This document shows, in pieces, positions 27,025 through 35,447 of a stretch of DNA of 64,000 nucleotides (the first letter of the stretch is position 1; the number at the start of each line of letters is the position of its first letter). The notes beneath the pieces were generated by a model. The model ran no database searches. It was not told where the DNA came from and saw only the letters and a program-made list of their open reading frames with translations. This DNA is from Lacrimispora defluvii (GTDB lineage Bacteria; Bacillota; Clostridia; Lachnospirales; Lachnospiraceae): positions 62,001 to 126,000 of the forward strand of contig JAAOXG010000016.1 in NCBI GenBank assembly GCA_013036995.1. Direction: 5' to 3'. Made by a program: the position numbers and the translations under genes.

Positions 27025-27039
27025 AAGGAGATCACAGCC

Positions 27040-28203
27040 ATGAAAAAAATTCATTGCCTAAATGCGATTTCTACATACGGAACCGCATTGTTAACAGAAG
27101 AATATGAGCTTACAAATCAGATGGAAGGTGCAGATGGCGTGCTTGTCAGAAGTGCTTCCATGCATGAGATGGCACTCCCAGACGGGCTTCTTGCTATCGC
27201 AAGAGCAGGAGCAGGTGTCAATAACATTCCTTTAGAGGCATGTGCTGCAGAGGGAATCGTGGTATTTAATACACCAGGAGCCAATGCAAACGGAGTAAAG
27301 GAGCTGGTGATCGCTGGTCTGATGCTGGCTTCCCGTGATATTGAAGGCGGTATCCGCTGGTGTAAGGAAAATCAGGAAGATGAAAACATCTCCAAATCTG
27401 CGGAAAAAGCCAAAGGTGCATTTGCCGGATGCGAAATCAGAGGCAAAAAGCTTGGAGTCATTGGTCTTGGCGCAATCGGTGCAGAGGTTGCGAATGCCTG
27501 TTCTTCCCTTGGAATGGAGGTTTACGGATATGACCCCTTCATCTCAGTGAATGCTGCCTGGAGACTCTCAAGAAATGTAAAACATATTACTGCCGTGGAT
27601 ACCATTTATAAAGAGTGTGATTACATTACCCTTCATGTGCCGTTAGTGGATGCAACAAAGGGAATGATCAATAAAGCAGCCTTCGATAATATGAAGGATG
27701 GAGCAGTCATTCTCAATTTTGCCAGAGACATTCTGGTGAATGAGGCGGATATGGCTGAAGCATTAAAGTCTGGTAAGATTAAAAAATACGTAACTGATTT
27801 CCCAAATCCAACTTCAGTGCATATGGAAGGCGCCATCGTCATTCCTCATCTTGGGGCTTCTACAGAGGAATCAGAAGATAACTGTGCGAAGATGGCTGTG
27901 GAAGAGATCATGGATTATATCGACAATGGTAATATCCGTAATTCAGTCAATTACCCCGCCTGTGATATGGGAATCTGCAACGCTGCAAGCCGTATTGCAG
28001 TCCTGCATTTAAATATCCCCAACATGATCGGACAGATTACAGGAACACTGGCAGCCGGTAATGTGAATATCTCCGACATGACCAATAAGAGCCGTGAAAA
28101 GTATGCATATACTCTCCTTGATCTGGAGAATGTACCGGATGCCGTAAGCATTCAGAAACTGAATGCCATCAAAGGCGTAATTCGGGTCAGAGTAATCAAA
28201 TAG
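27040..28203 (+). CDS. serA: D-3-phosphoglycerate dehydrogenase
   Basis: A 387-residue NAD-dependent first enzyme of serine synthesis. It has the NAD loop GLGAIGAEVANAC (about 145), catalytic Arg in LNFARDILV, Glu nearby and His in IPHLGASTEESE. A C-terminal ACT domain (about 318-387, IPNMIGQITGTLAAGNVNI) is likely to bind serine for feedback control. Short form without the intervening domain of longer SerA proteins. 15 bases behind serC. Confidence 0.95.
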   Translation: MKKIHCLNAISTYGTALLTEEYELTNQMEGADGVLVRSASMHEMALPDGLLAIARAGAGVNNIPLEACAAEGIVVFNTPGANANGVKELVIAGLMLASRDIEGGIRWCKENQEDENISKSAEKAKGAFAGCEIRGKKLGVIGLGAIGAEVANACSSLGMEVYGYDPFISVNAAWRLSRNVKHITAVDTIYKECDYITLHVPLVDATKGMINKAAFDNMKDGAVILNFARDILVNEADMAEALKSGKIKKYVTDFPNPTSVHMEGAIVIPHLGASTEESEDNCAKMAVEEIMDYIDNGNIRNSVNYPACDMGICNAASRIAVLHLNIPNMIGQITGTLAAGNVNISDMTNKSREKYAYTLLDLENVPDAVSIQKLNAIKGVIRVRVIK

Positions 28204-28213
28204 GGGAGAAATC

Positions 28214-29452
28214 ATGGCAATTGTAAAACCATTTCAATGTGTAAGACCTAATAAGGAAGAGGCCAGCCTGGTGGCGGCTCTTCCTTACGACGTATATAAC
28301 CGGAGGGAAGCCTGTGAGATAACGGCTGAGAATCCAAAATCATTTTTAAATATTGACCGCCCGGAAACACAATTTTCACAGGATATGGATATATACGATG
28401 ACCGCGTTTATGATAAGGCGGCAGCCATGCTGAAGGACTGGATGGAAGATGGAACCTTTGAGCTGGACGAGACAAATGCGTATTATATTTATGAGCTGAT
28501 TATGGAAGGGAGAAGCCAGACCGGAATTGTAGCCTGTTCATCCATTGATGATTATGTAAATGGTGTGATTAAAAAGCACGAGAATACCAGGGAGGAAAAG
28601 GAACTGGACAGAATCCGCCATGTGGATACTACCGATGCCCAGACTGGACCCATCTTCCTGGCATACCGTTCCGTTGAGGACATTAACCGGCTGGTGGAAG
28701 AAAAAAAGAAGACAGAACCGCTTTATGATTTTACCGCAGATGACGGAATCAGTCATAAAGTATGGAAAATTGCAGATCCCGAAACCGTAGGAATGATAGA
28801 AAAAAGCTTTCTGCAAATTCCGGCCACCTATATCGCCGACGGTCATCACCGTGCTGCGTCTGCTGTAAAAGTAGGCTTAAAGAGACGGGAAGAGACCACC
28901 GGATATACGGGAGATGAGGAATTTAATTTCTTCCTGTCCGTACTCTTTCCCGATGACCAGCTGATGATTCTTCCTTATAACCGTGTGGTAAAGGATTTAA
29001 ACGGATTATCCCAGGGAGCATTCCTTACGGAACTATCCAATGGATTTACCGTTACTTCTGTGGGAGAAGAAGCTTATGGTCCATCTGAAAAGGGAACCTT
29101 CGGAATGTATTTCAATAAAACCTGGTATTGCTTAAAGGCGAAGGCGGGGTTAATGTGCGAGGACCCGGTAAAAGGCCTTGACGTATCTATTTTACAGGAC
29201 AATCTCTTAGGCCCTATTTTAGGAATCGGAGATCCCAGAATTGATAAGCGGATCGATTTTATTGGAGGAATCCGTGGGTTAAAGGAACTGGAAAAACGCT
29301 GTAAAGAAGATATGACAGTGGCGTTTTCCATGTATCCAACCTCCATTGGAGAACTGTTCTCAGTTGCGGATGCAGGACTTTTAATGCCACCAAAATCAAC
29401 CTGGTTTGAACCGAAGTTAAGAAGTGGGCTGTTTATTCATATGCTGAAATAA
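28214..29452 (+). CDS. DUF1015 family protein
   Basis: A 412-residue cytosolic protein of the DUF1015 family. It has the typical start VKPFQCVRPNKEEASLVAALPYD and the internal motif YIADGHHRAASA. It lies 10 bases behind serA, and serC-serA-DUF1015 clusters recur in Firmicutes. The HHR motif resembles ParB/Srx-type nucleotide-binding proteins, and a serine kinase-like role (as in archaeal SerK relatives) is an inference only. Ends at the terminator shared with aguR. Confidence 0.9.
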   Translation: MAIVKPFQCVRPNKEEASLVAALPYDVYNRREACEITAENPKSFLNIDRPETQFSQDMDIYDDRVYDKAAAMLKDWMEDGTFELDETNAYYIYELIMEGRSQTGIVACSSIDDYVNGVIKKHENTREEKELDRIRHVDTTDAQTGPIFLAYRSVEDINRLVEEKKKTEPLYDFTADDGISHKVWKIADPETVGMIEKSFLQIPATYIADGHHRAASAVKVGLKRREETTGYTGDEEFNFFLSVLFPDDQLMILPYNRVVKDLNGLSQGAFLTELSNGFTVTSVGEEAYGPSEKGTFGMYFNKTWYCLKAKAGLMCEDPVKGLDVSILQDNLLGPILGIGDPRIDKRIDFIGGIRGLKELEKRCKEDMTVAFSMYPTSIGELFSVADAGLLMPPKSTWFEPKLRSGLFIHMLK

Positions 29453-29454
29453 AA

Positions 29455-29495
29455 AACACCGTTCCCGAAGCCGGCAGGCTACGGGGACGGTGTTT
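29455..29495. terminator. Bidirectional terminator between DUF1015 gene and aguR
   Basis: AAACACCGTTCCCG (from 29455) pairs with CGGGGACGGTGTTT (to 29495), with A-rich sequence before and T-rich sequence after. The right arm lies inside the last codons of the convergent regulator gene. Confidence 0.85.
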
Positions 29496-30495
29496 CATTT
29501 TCCGGCTTTGCATTCAGCTGATCTTTCCGGAAGGTGTCGTATATACTCAGAAGCTGGGGGCGCTTTACAACGCCTGTTTTCTGAAAGATGTTATGGACGT
29601 GGGTTTTCGCTGTTCCAAGAGAGATAAATAAATCATCGCTGATCTCCTGATTGGTTTTATCTAAGAGCAGTACTTTTAAAATTTCACGTTCTCTGATTGT
29701 TAAATGGTAGGTCTCACAGAAACGATGCAGAATGCTTTCTTCAATATCAGAAGGCAGGCTGGAGTGAGTGTGGCTGTTTACAGAATTCACAATTGTATTG
29801 TTCCGCAGTGAAGTTTTTAAATAGTACATTAAATAACAAGCGGAAAATGCAGAGTGGGTCAGATACATAATATCGGAGGTGATACTTCTGTTATTCATAT
29901 TGATATAATATTTGGAGTACACATCAAAATGAAAAATTACAATGGAATCTTCCACGATAATACAAAGGTTCATAATAATAGTGAGATAAAAAAGCAATCT
30001 GCACCATTGATAGAACGAGCCCTGATAAAATTCAGGGTTCTTTTTTATTGTCCATAAAACCTCTGCACCTACATAGGCATTATAAAGCTGGCTTGGAAGG
30101 TAATAGAGAAAGATTTTCCATGCACTGTTATCCAAAGCAGGAATGAAAAACATGTAGATTACATAGATGCCAAGAATACTAAAGTCATACCAGGTTATTT
30201 TTTTATTGATCAGGTTTTTAAATATGATCAGATAACCAAGTGACATAGTTAAGTAAATTAATGTCTTGTGAGTTGGTACGATCATAAAAACCCGATTATA
30301 GTTTTCTGCAAAACTCTGAAACTGTTCTGATGCGAAAGTCACAATATCATCTATTATAATTGCCGAGTAAATAATCCCGATCCAAAGCAGAATTTTATCT
30401 TTTCCATTCAGAAACAGAAAAAATGACATCCACATAATTCCGGAATAGACAATGATTATAAACAAATTGTAGAGAAAGCTAACACCCTTTTCCAT
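29479..30495 (-). CDS. aguR: Membrane-bound LuxR-type regulator (AguR-like)
   Basis: A 338-residue one-component regulator. About seven hydrophobic segments fill residues 8-235. A C-terminal LuxR HTH follows (about 260-325: LTIREREILKVLLLDKTNQEI, then GTAKTHVHNIFQKTG). AguR of Enterococcus and Lactococcus has this same architecture and activates agmatine deiminase genes in response to agmatine. The gene is divergent from such an operon here. GGAGG lies 5 bases before the ATG. Its last codons form part of the terminator hairpin shared with the DUF1015 gene. The symbol is by architecture and context. Confidence 0.82.
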   Translation of the reverse strand: MEKGVSFLYNLFIIIVYSGIMWMSFFLFLNGKDKILLWIGIIYSAIIIDDIVTFASEQFQSFAENYNRVFMIVPTHKTLIYLTMSLGYLIIFKNLINKKITWYDFSILGIYVIYMFFIPALDNSAWKIFLYYLPSQLYNAYVGAEVLWTIKKNPEFYQGSFYQWCRLLFYLTIIMNLCIIVEDSIVIFHFDVYSKYYINMNNRSITSDIMYLTHSAFSACYLMYYLKTSLRNNTIVNSVNSHTHSSLPSDIEESILHRFCETYHLTIREREILKVLLLDKTNQEISDDLFISLGTAKTHVHNIFQKTGVVKRPQLLSIYDTFRKDQLNAKPENETPSP

Positions 30496-30537
30496 ATGTG
30501 CCTCCAGTTCGTAAGCCGTTGATTGTAAGTTATTATC

Positions 30538-30565
30538 AGTATAGCAAAATAAAAACTTTTTTCAA
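30538..30565 (-). promoter_or_regulatory. Promoter of aguR
   Basis: Read on the minus strand: TTGAAA (30565-30560), a 16-base spacer and TATACT (30543-30538), 43 bases before the aguR start. The opposing promoter for the agmatine genes must lie between here and 30767. A TTGCAC at 30604-30609 with weak -10 choices at 30627-30638 is the best I see, as expected for an activator-dependent promoter. Confidence 0.5.
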
Positions 30566-30767
30566 CCGCGAAATTACAAAAATCGACAAAATTTTAGTAC
30601 ATATTGCACAAGAGTTTAGGAAAGTTTATGTGTAAAATAGTAAAAAGTGTTATAAAATTCTACCCATCCGCTACATTCTCAACCCTTCCCAAAACTGCTA
30701 TTTTCGTCTTGTGAGAGCGATTCACACCGGCAATCACAGCAAAAACAAAATAAAGGAGGTTTCACCA

Positions 30768-31712
30768 GTGGCTGTAAAAATAGTACTTGCCTTAGGCGGT
30801 AATGCCCTTCAGTCAGGAAAAGGAGAAGCAACTGCACAGGCTCAGCTTTCAGTCGTTCATAAGACTTGTGAGTATATTGCAGAAATGAACGAACGTGGGT
30901 ATGAAATGGCCATTGTACATGGAAACGGACCCCAGGTCGGAAGAATTCTTATGGCATCCGAAGCAGCAAAGGATGTAACACCGCCAATGCCGTTTGATGT
31001 ATGCGGAGCCATGTCACAGGGATATATCGGATATCATCTGCAACAGGCTCTGAAGTATGCGCTGAATAAGAGAAATCAGAATTTCCCCGTAGTCACCATT
31101 GCCACTCAGGTTGTAGTAAATGAGAAGGATCCTGCATTTCTAAATCCAACCAAACCAATTGGTCCTTTTTATTCAAAAGAAGAAGCCGATGAGCTGACAG
31201 CATCAAAAGGATACGTAATGAAGGAGGATGCCGGCCGGGGATACAGAAGAGTTGTTGCATCACCCCTTCCACAGAAAATTGTGGAAATTGAAGCAGTAAA
31301 AGAGCTTTGGCCAAAAGCAATCGTAATTACCTGCGGAGGCGGCGGAATTCCGGTTATTGAACATCCGGCTGGTTGTCTTTGCGGTACTGCAGCAGTGATT
31401 GATAAAGACTTTGCAGCGGAGCTTCTGGCAGAGCAGGTAGAAGCGGACATCCTTATGATTCTTACTGAAGTAGAGAAGGTTGCGGTTAATTACAATAAAC
31501 CGGATCAGAAGGATCTGGATCATTTAAGTATTTATGAAGCAAATAAATATTGCGAAGAGGGACAGTTTGCTCCCGGAAGTATGCTTCCAAAGGTACAGGC
31601 AGCCATGAAGTTTGTAAGATCCAATCCCTCTAAGAAAGCAATTATCACTTCTCTGGATAAAGCGATTGAAGCGTTAGACGGGAAAACCGGAACTGTATTC
31701 ACTTTTAATTAA
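30768..31712 (+). CDS. arcC: Carbamate kinase
   Basis: A 314-residue kinase that makes ATP from carbamoyl phosphate and ADP, the energy-yielding last step of agmatine breakdown. It starts VKIVLALGGNALQ, has the HGNGPQVGRI motif and the CGGGGIPVI nucleotide segment. Start is GTG 30768, with AAGGAGG 8 bases upstream. The open frame to 30711 is not family-like. First gene of the operon, where lactic acid bacteria usually place it last. It could equally be called aguC. Confidence 0.94.
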   Translation: MAVKIVLALGGNALQSGKGEATAQAQLSVVHKTCEYIAEMNERGYEMAIVHGNGPQVGRILMASEAAKDVTPPMPFDVCGAMSQGYIGYHLQQALKYALNKRNQNFPVVTIATQVVVNEKDPAFLNPTKPIGPFYSKEEADELTASKGYVMKEDAGRGYRRVVASPLPQKIVEIEAVKELWPKAIVITCGGGGIPVIEHPAGCLCGTAAVIDKDFAAELLAEQVEADILMILTEVEKVAVNYNKPDQKDLDHLSIYEANKYCEEGQFAPGSMLPKVQAAMKFVRSNPSKKAIITSLDKAIEALDGKTGTVFTFN

Positions 31713-31734
31713 ATAAAAAACAGGAGGATTCACC

Positions 31735-32763
31735 ATGAGAGCAAACGGAATTCGTCATTTTATTGACACCAATGATTTTACAAAGGAGGAACTGTTAGAC
31801 ATCATTCATCTTTCCTTAGAGATCAAAAAAAGCATTAAGGCAGGATATAATCCACCTCTTATGAAGGGAAAGACACTTGGAATGATCTTTCAGCAGTCTT
31901 CTACAAGAACCCGTGTATCCTTTGAAACAGCAATGGAACAGCTTGGCGGACATGCCCAGTACTTAGGACCTGGCATGATTCAGCTGGGAGGTCATGAGAC
32001 CATCGGCGATACAGGTAAAGTTTTATCACAGATGATCGATGTGGTTATGGCACGTGTGATTGAGCATAAGAGCGTGGTGGAGCTGGCAAATGCATGCTCA
32101 ATTCCTGTATTAAACGGTATGAGTGATTACAATCACCCAACTCAGGAAATCGGAGATCTCTGTACAATCGTGGAGCATCTTCCAAGAGGAAAGAAACTGG
32201 AAGACTGCAAGGTAGTATTCGTGGGAGACGGCACTCAGGTATGCGCTTCCCTTGGATTTATTACAACAAAGCTTGGCATGCACTTTGTACACTATGGTCC
32301 GGAAAAGAACCAGCTTTTAGAAGAGCACAAAAAGATCATGGAAGAAAACTGCAAGGTATCAGGCGGTACATGGGAAGTGACCGACAACCGTGAAAGTGTA
32401 AAGGGTGCCGACTTCATTTATACAGATGTATGGTATGGACTTTATGAAAACGAGACTCCAAAGGAAGAGAGAGTTGCTACATTTAAAGATTACCAGGTAA
32501 ACAGAGATTTGATGTCTCTTGGAAATATCGGATGCAAATTTATGCACTGTCTGCCGGCTACAAGAGGAGAAGACGTGACAGATGAGGTACTTGACAGTGA
32601 AAGCTCCATCGCATTTTTAGAGGCAGGTAACCGTCTCACAGCTATGAGAGGTCTGCTGGTTTATTTCACTCAGTATCAGAGAGAGCAGGCAGCAAGCGAA
32701 CTGCAGATCGCAGCAGCAAAAGAACAGTTAGAAAAATTCATGGATGAGAGACATATCAGATAA
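31735..32763 (+). CDS. ptcA: Putrescine carbamoyltransferase
   Basis: A 342-residue transcarbamylase that splits N-carbamoylputrescine to putrescine and carbamoyl phosphate. The carbamoyl-phosphate motif is [10 protein letters not shown] (about 54-63). HPTQE and [10 protein letters not shown] follow. Residue choice around the substrate site ([17 protein letters not shown] and NGMSDYNHP) and the extended helical C-terminus match the enterococcal putrescine enzyme rather than ornithine transcarbamylase. GGAGG lies 8 bases before the ATG. It lies between carbamate kinase and the antiporter, so the agmatine pathway is clear. Confidence 0.9.
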   Translation: MRANGIRHFIDTNDFTKEELLDIIHLSLEIKKSIKAGYNPPLMKGKTLGMIFQQSSTRTRVSFETAMEQLGGHAQYLGPGMIQLGGHETIGDTGKVLSQMIDVVMARVIEHKSVVELANACSIPVLNGMSDYNHPTQEIGDLCTIVEHLPRGKKLEDCKVVFVGDGTQVCASLGFITTKLGMHFVHYGPEKNQLLEEHKKIMEENCKVSGGTWEVTDNRESVKGADFIYTDVWYGLYENETPKEERVATFKDYQVNRDLMSLGNIGCKFMHCLPATRGEDVTDEVLDSESSIAFLEAGNRLTAMRGLLVYFTQYQREQAASELQIAAAKEQLEKFMDERHIR

Positions 32764-32775
32764 GGGGGAGTCACC

Positions 32776-34137
32776 ATGTCAGAAGCGCCAAAGAAAAAAT
32801 TTCGTTTGATCGATGCCATAATGACCGTAATCTGTGTCGTATTTGTGGCAGAAGCAGCAGCACCGGTAGCAGCAATCGGTAATTCCCAGTATTTCTGGTG
32901 GATCTTTCTGCTCATTACATTCTTGCTGCCTTATGGCCTGATTTCATCAGAGCTTGGTACAACCTATGAAGGAGACGGCGGATTGTACGACTGGGTATCA
33001 AAGGCTTTTGGAAATAAATGGGGAGGAAGAGTATCGTGGTATTACTGGATTAATTTTCCCCTCTGGATGGCTTCTTTGGCGCTGATGTTCCCTAATATTA
33101 TCAGTTTGCTGACAGGAACCGAGATGGGACTGGTTCCTTCTTTACTGATCGAGCTGGCCTTTGTATGGATTATCGTATTAATCAGCTTTAATTCAATTTG
33201 TGACAGTGCGTGGATTTTAAATGGGGCAGCTGCGATTAAAATTTTAATTGCCATTACGCTGGGGGTGCTTGGAATTTACGGTGCCGTAACCCATGGTGTA
33301 GCAAATGAATACACCTTATCCTCCATGCTTCCCAAATTTGATTTAAACAGCTTATCCTATATATCCGTCATTTTGTTTAATTGCCTTGGATTTGAAGTGG
33401 TCTGTACCTTTGCGGGAGATATGGAAAATCCGAAAAAACAGATTCCCCAGTCAATCATTGCAGGAGGCCTGGTAATAGCAGCGATCTACATCTTTATGGC
33501 ATTTGGAATCGGAGTTGCAATTCCTTCCGACCAGATCAGCACCAGTACTGGACTTGTTGCAAGTGTTCAGATTTTAACCGGATCAACCAGAGGTGTGATT
33601 GTAATCGCTGTAGCAATTGGATTTTTGCTTACGCTTTTTGGAAATATGATTTCCTGGTCACTGGGCGTAAATAATGTGGCCGCTTATTCCGCGGAAAATG
33701 GAGATATGCCCGGAGTATTTAAAATACGCAGCAAAAAAACAAATATGCCAATCGGCGCAGCAATTATGAACGGCCTGGTTGCCAGCCTGGTTCTTATTAT
33801 CGCTCCGTTTATGCCAAATGAGGATTTATTCTGGAGTTTCTTTGCACTGAACCTGGTTATGTTTTTGCTTTCTTACCTGCCTGTATTTCCTGCATTTATT
33901 AGACTGAGAAAGACGGATGCAGATACAGAACGGCCGTTTCGGGTTCCAGGCAGCCCATTATTTTTAAAGATATTAGCAGGTCTGCCTATGCTGCTGATTG
34001 TGATTGCACTGATTTTCACGGCAATCCCATTAAGTTTTGATACAGAGACTTTGACATCAAAGCTCCCCATCACCATTGGTGCGGTAATATTCATTATAAT
34101 CGGCGAAGTCATTGTTAACAGAAAAAGAGATAAATAA
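32776..34137 (+). CDS. aguD: Agmatine/putrescine antiporter (APC family)
   Basis: A 453-residue inner-membrane amino acid/polyamine permease with about 12 hydrophobic segments. The helix 1 region has the AAAPVAAIGNSQ pattern and the middle has FNCLGFEVVCTFAGDMENPKKQIP split across helix 6, both typical for APC antiporters. Position between ptcA and aguA indicates exchange of external agmatine for internal putrescine. It starts 12 bases behind ptcA with GGGGAG upstream. Confidence 0.88.
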   Translation: MSEAPKKKFRLIDAIMTVICVVFVAEAAAPVAAIGNSQYFWWIFLLITFLLPYGLISSELGTTYEGDGGLYDWVSKAFGNKWGGRVSWYYWINFPLWMASLALMFPNIISLLTGTEMGLVPSLLIELAFVWIIVLISFNSICDSAWILNGAAAIKILIAITLGVLGIYGAVTHGVANEYTLSSMLPKFDLNSLSYISVILFNCLGFEVVCTFAGDMENPKKQIPQSIIAGGLVIAAIYIFMAFGIGVAIPSDQISTSTGLVASVQILTGSTRGVIVIAVAIGFLLTLFGNMISWSLGVNNVAAYSAENGDMPGVFKIRSKKTNMPIGAAIMNGLVASLVLIIAPFMPNEDLFWSFFALNLVMFLLSYLPVFPAFIRLRKTDADTERPFRVPGSPLFLKILAGLPMLLIVIALIFTAIPLSFDTETLTSKLPITIGAVIFIIIGEVIVNRKRDK

Positions 34138-34154
34138 GAGAGAAGGTATCTATT

Positions 34155-35255
34155 ATGGCAAAGAGAATCGAAAATTCAACCCCAAAGCAGGACGGATACC
34201 GTATGCCTGCAGAATTTGAAGAACAGGAAAGAGTCTGGATGCTTTGGCCGGAAAGACCGGATAACTGGAGAAACGGTGCAAAGCCTGCACAGACCGTATT
34301 TGCACAGGTTGCAAAAGCAATCCGCCAGTTTGAGCCGGTTACCGTATGTGCTTCCCCAGCCCAGTTTCAGAACTGCCGTGCACATCTGCCGTCTGACATC
34401 CGTGTGGTAGAAGTAACCAGCAATGATGCCTGGATTCGAGACTGCGGACCAACCTTTGTAATCAATGACAAAGGCGGAATCAGAGGATGTGACTGGACCT
34501 TTAATGCCTGGGGCGGACTTGTTGACGGACTGTATTTCCCATGGGACCAGGATGATCTGGTAGCACAGAAAGTATGTGATCTGGAAGGAATTGATTCCTA
34601 CCGGACAGAAGGATTTGTACTGGAGGGCGGATCCTTCCATGTAGACGGTGAGGGAACTGTAGTTACAACAGAGATGTGTCTGTTAAGCGAGGGGCGCAAT
34701 CCTCTTATGACAAAAGAAGAAATAGAGGAAATGCTCTGTCAGTACTTAAACTGTGAAAAGGTGATCTGGATTAAAGATGGAATTGATCCAAATGAAACCA
34801 ACGGCCATATTGATGACGTTGCCCAGTATGTAAGACCAGGTGAGGTTGCCTGCATCTGGACAGAGGATAAAGAAAATCCGTTTTATGCAGAAGCACAGGC
34901 TGCTTATAAAACTCTTTCTGAAGCAGTTGATGCAAAGGGACGCAGGCTGAAGGTTCACAAGCTTTGCCTTACAAAAGAGCCAGTACGGTTAAACGGTGCA
35001 GACTCCATTGATATGGTAGAAGGAACGCTACCAAGAGAAGATGGGGAAATCTCCATTGCTTCCTATATGAACTTCCTCATCGTAAACGGCGGTGTAATTG
35101 TTCCCCAGTATGGTGATGAAAACGATGCATTAGCGTTAGAGCAGATTCAGGAAATGTTCCCGGAGCGCAAAGTAGTGGGAGTACGTACTGAAGAGGTAGC
35201 ATTTGGAGGCGGAAATATCCACTGTATTACTCAACAGCAGCCAAAAGTAAAATAA
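34155..35255 (+). CDS. aguA: Agmatine deiminase
   Basis: A 366-residue guanidino-modifying enzyme that hydrolyses agmatine to N-carbamoylputrescine and ammonia. Signature segments are WMLWPERPDNWR, SNDAWIRDCGPTFV, EGGSFHVDGEGT, NGHIDDVA and the C-terminal GGGNIHCITQQQP, which carries the catalytic cysteine (about residue 357). GAAGG lies before the ATG. Last gene of the operon, before a 14-bp stem terminator. Confidence 0.96.
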   Translation: MAKRIENSTPKQDGYRMPAEFEEQERVWMLWPERPDNWRNGAKPAQTVFAQVAKAIRQFEPVTVCASPAQFQNCRAHLPSDIRVVEVTSNDAWIRDCGPTFVINDKGGIRGCDWTFNAWGGLVDGLYFPWDQDDLVAQKVCDLEGIDSYRTEGFVLEGGSFHVDGEGTVVTTEMCLLSEGRNPLMTKEEIEEMLCQYLNCEKVIWIKDGIDPNETNGHIDDVAQYVRPGEVACIWTEDKENPFYAEAQAAYKTLSEAVDAKGRRLKVHKLCLTKEPVRLNGADSIDMVEGTLPREDGEISIASYMNFLIVNGGVIVPQYGDENDALALEQIQEMFPERKVVGVRTEEVAFGGGNIHCITQQQPKVK

Positions 35256-35270
35256 TCAGTTAAAATATTG

Positions 35271-35313
35271 AAAGCGTATCAGACTTATTTTGTACCGTCT
35301 GATACGCTTTTTT
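35271..35313 (+). terminator. Rho-independent terminator of the agmatine operon
   Basis: AAAGCGTATCAGAC (35271-35284) pairs perfectly with GTCTGATACGCTTT (35297-35310), followed by T residues. Confidence 0.92.
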
Positions 35314-35447
35314 GTATTTCAGCCACATAATCAAACTTTGTCTGGATAGTTTATATAGTTTGTCAGGAGGATAGAAAAAGTTTATCCCGTATAATTAGTA
35401 GAAAGAGGTATAATAGGATTGAACAAGAGGTAACAGGGGGGCCAGGA

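Noticed and set aside
31735-32763. Ornithine carbamoyltransferase of an arginine deiminase pathway
   Set aside because: Neighbouring aguA and antiporter and the substrate-site residues match putrescine carbamoyltransferase; no arginine deiminase gene is present.
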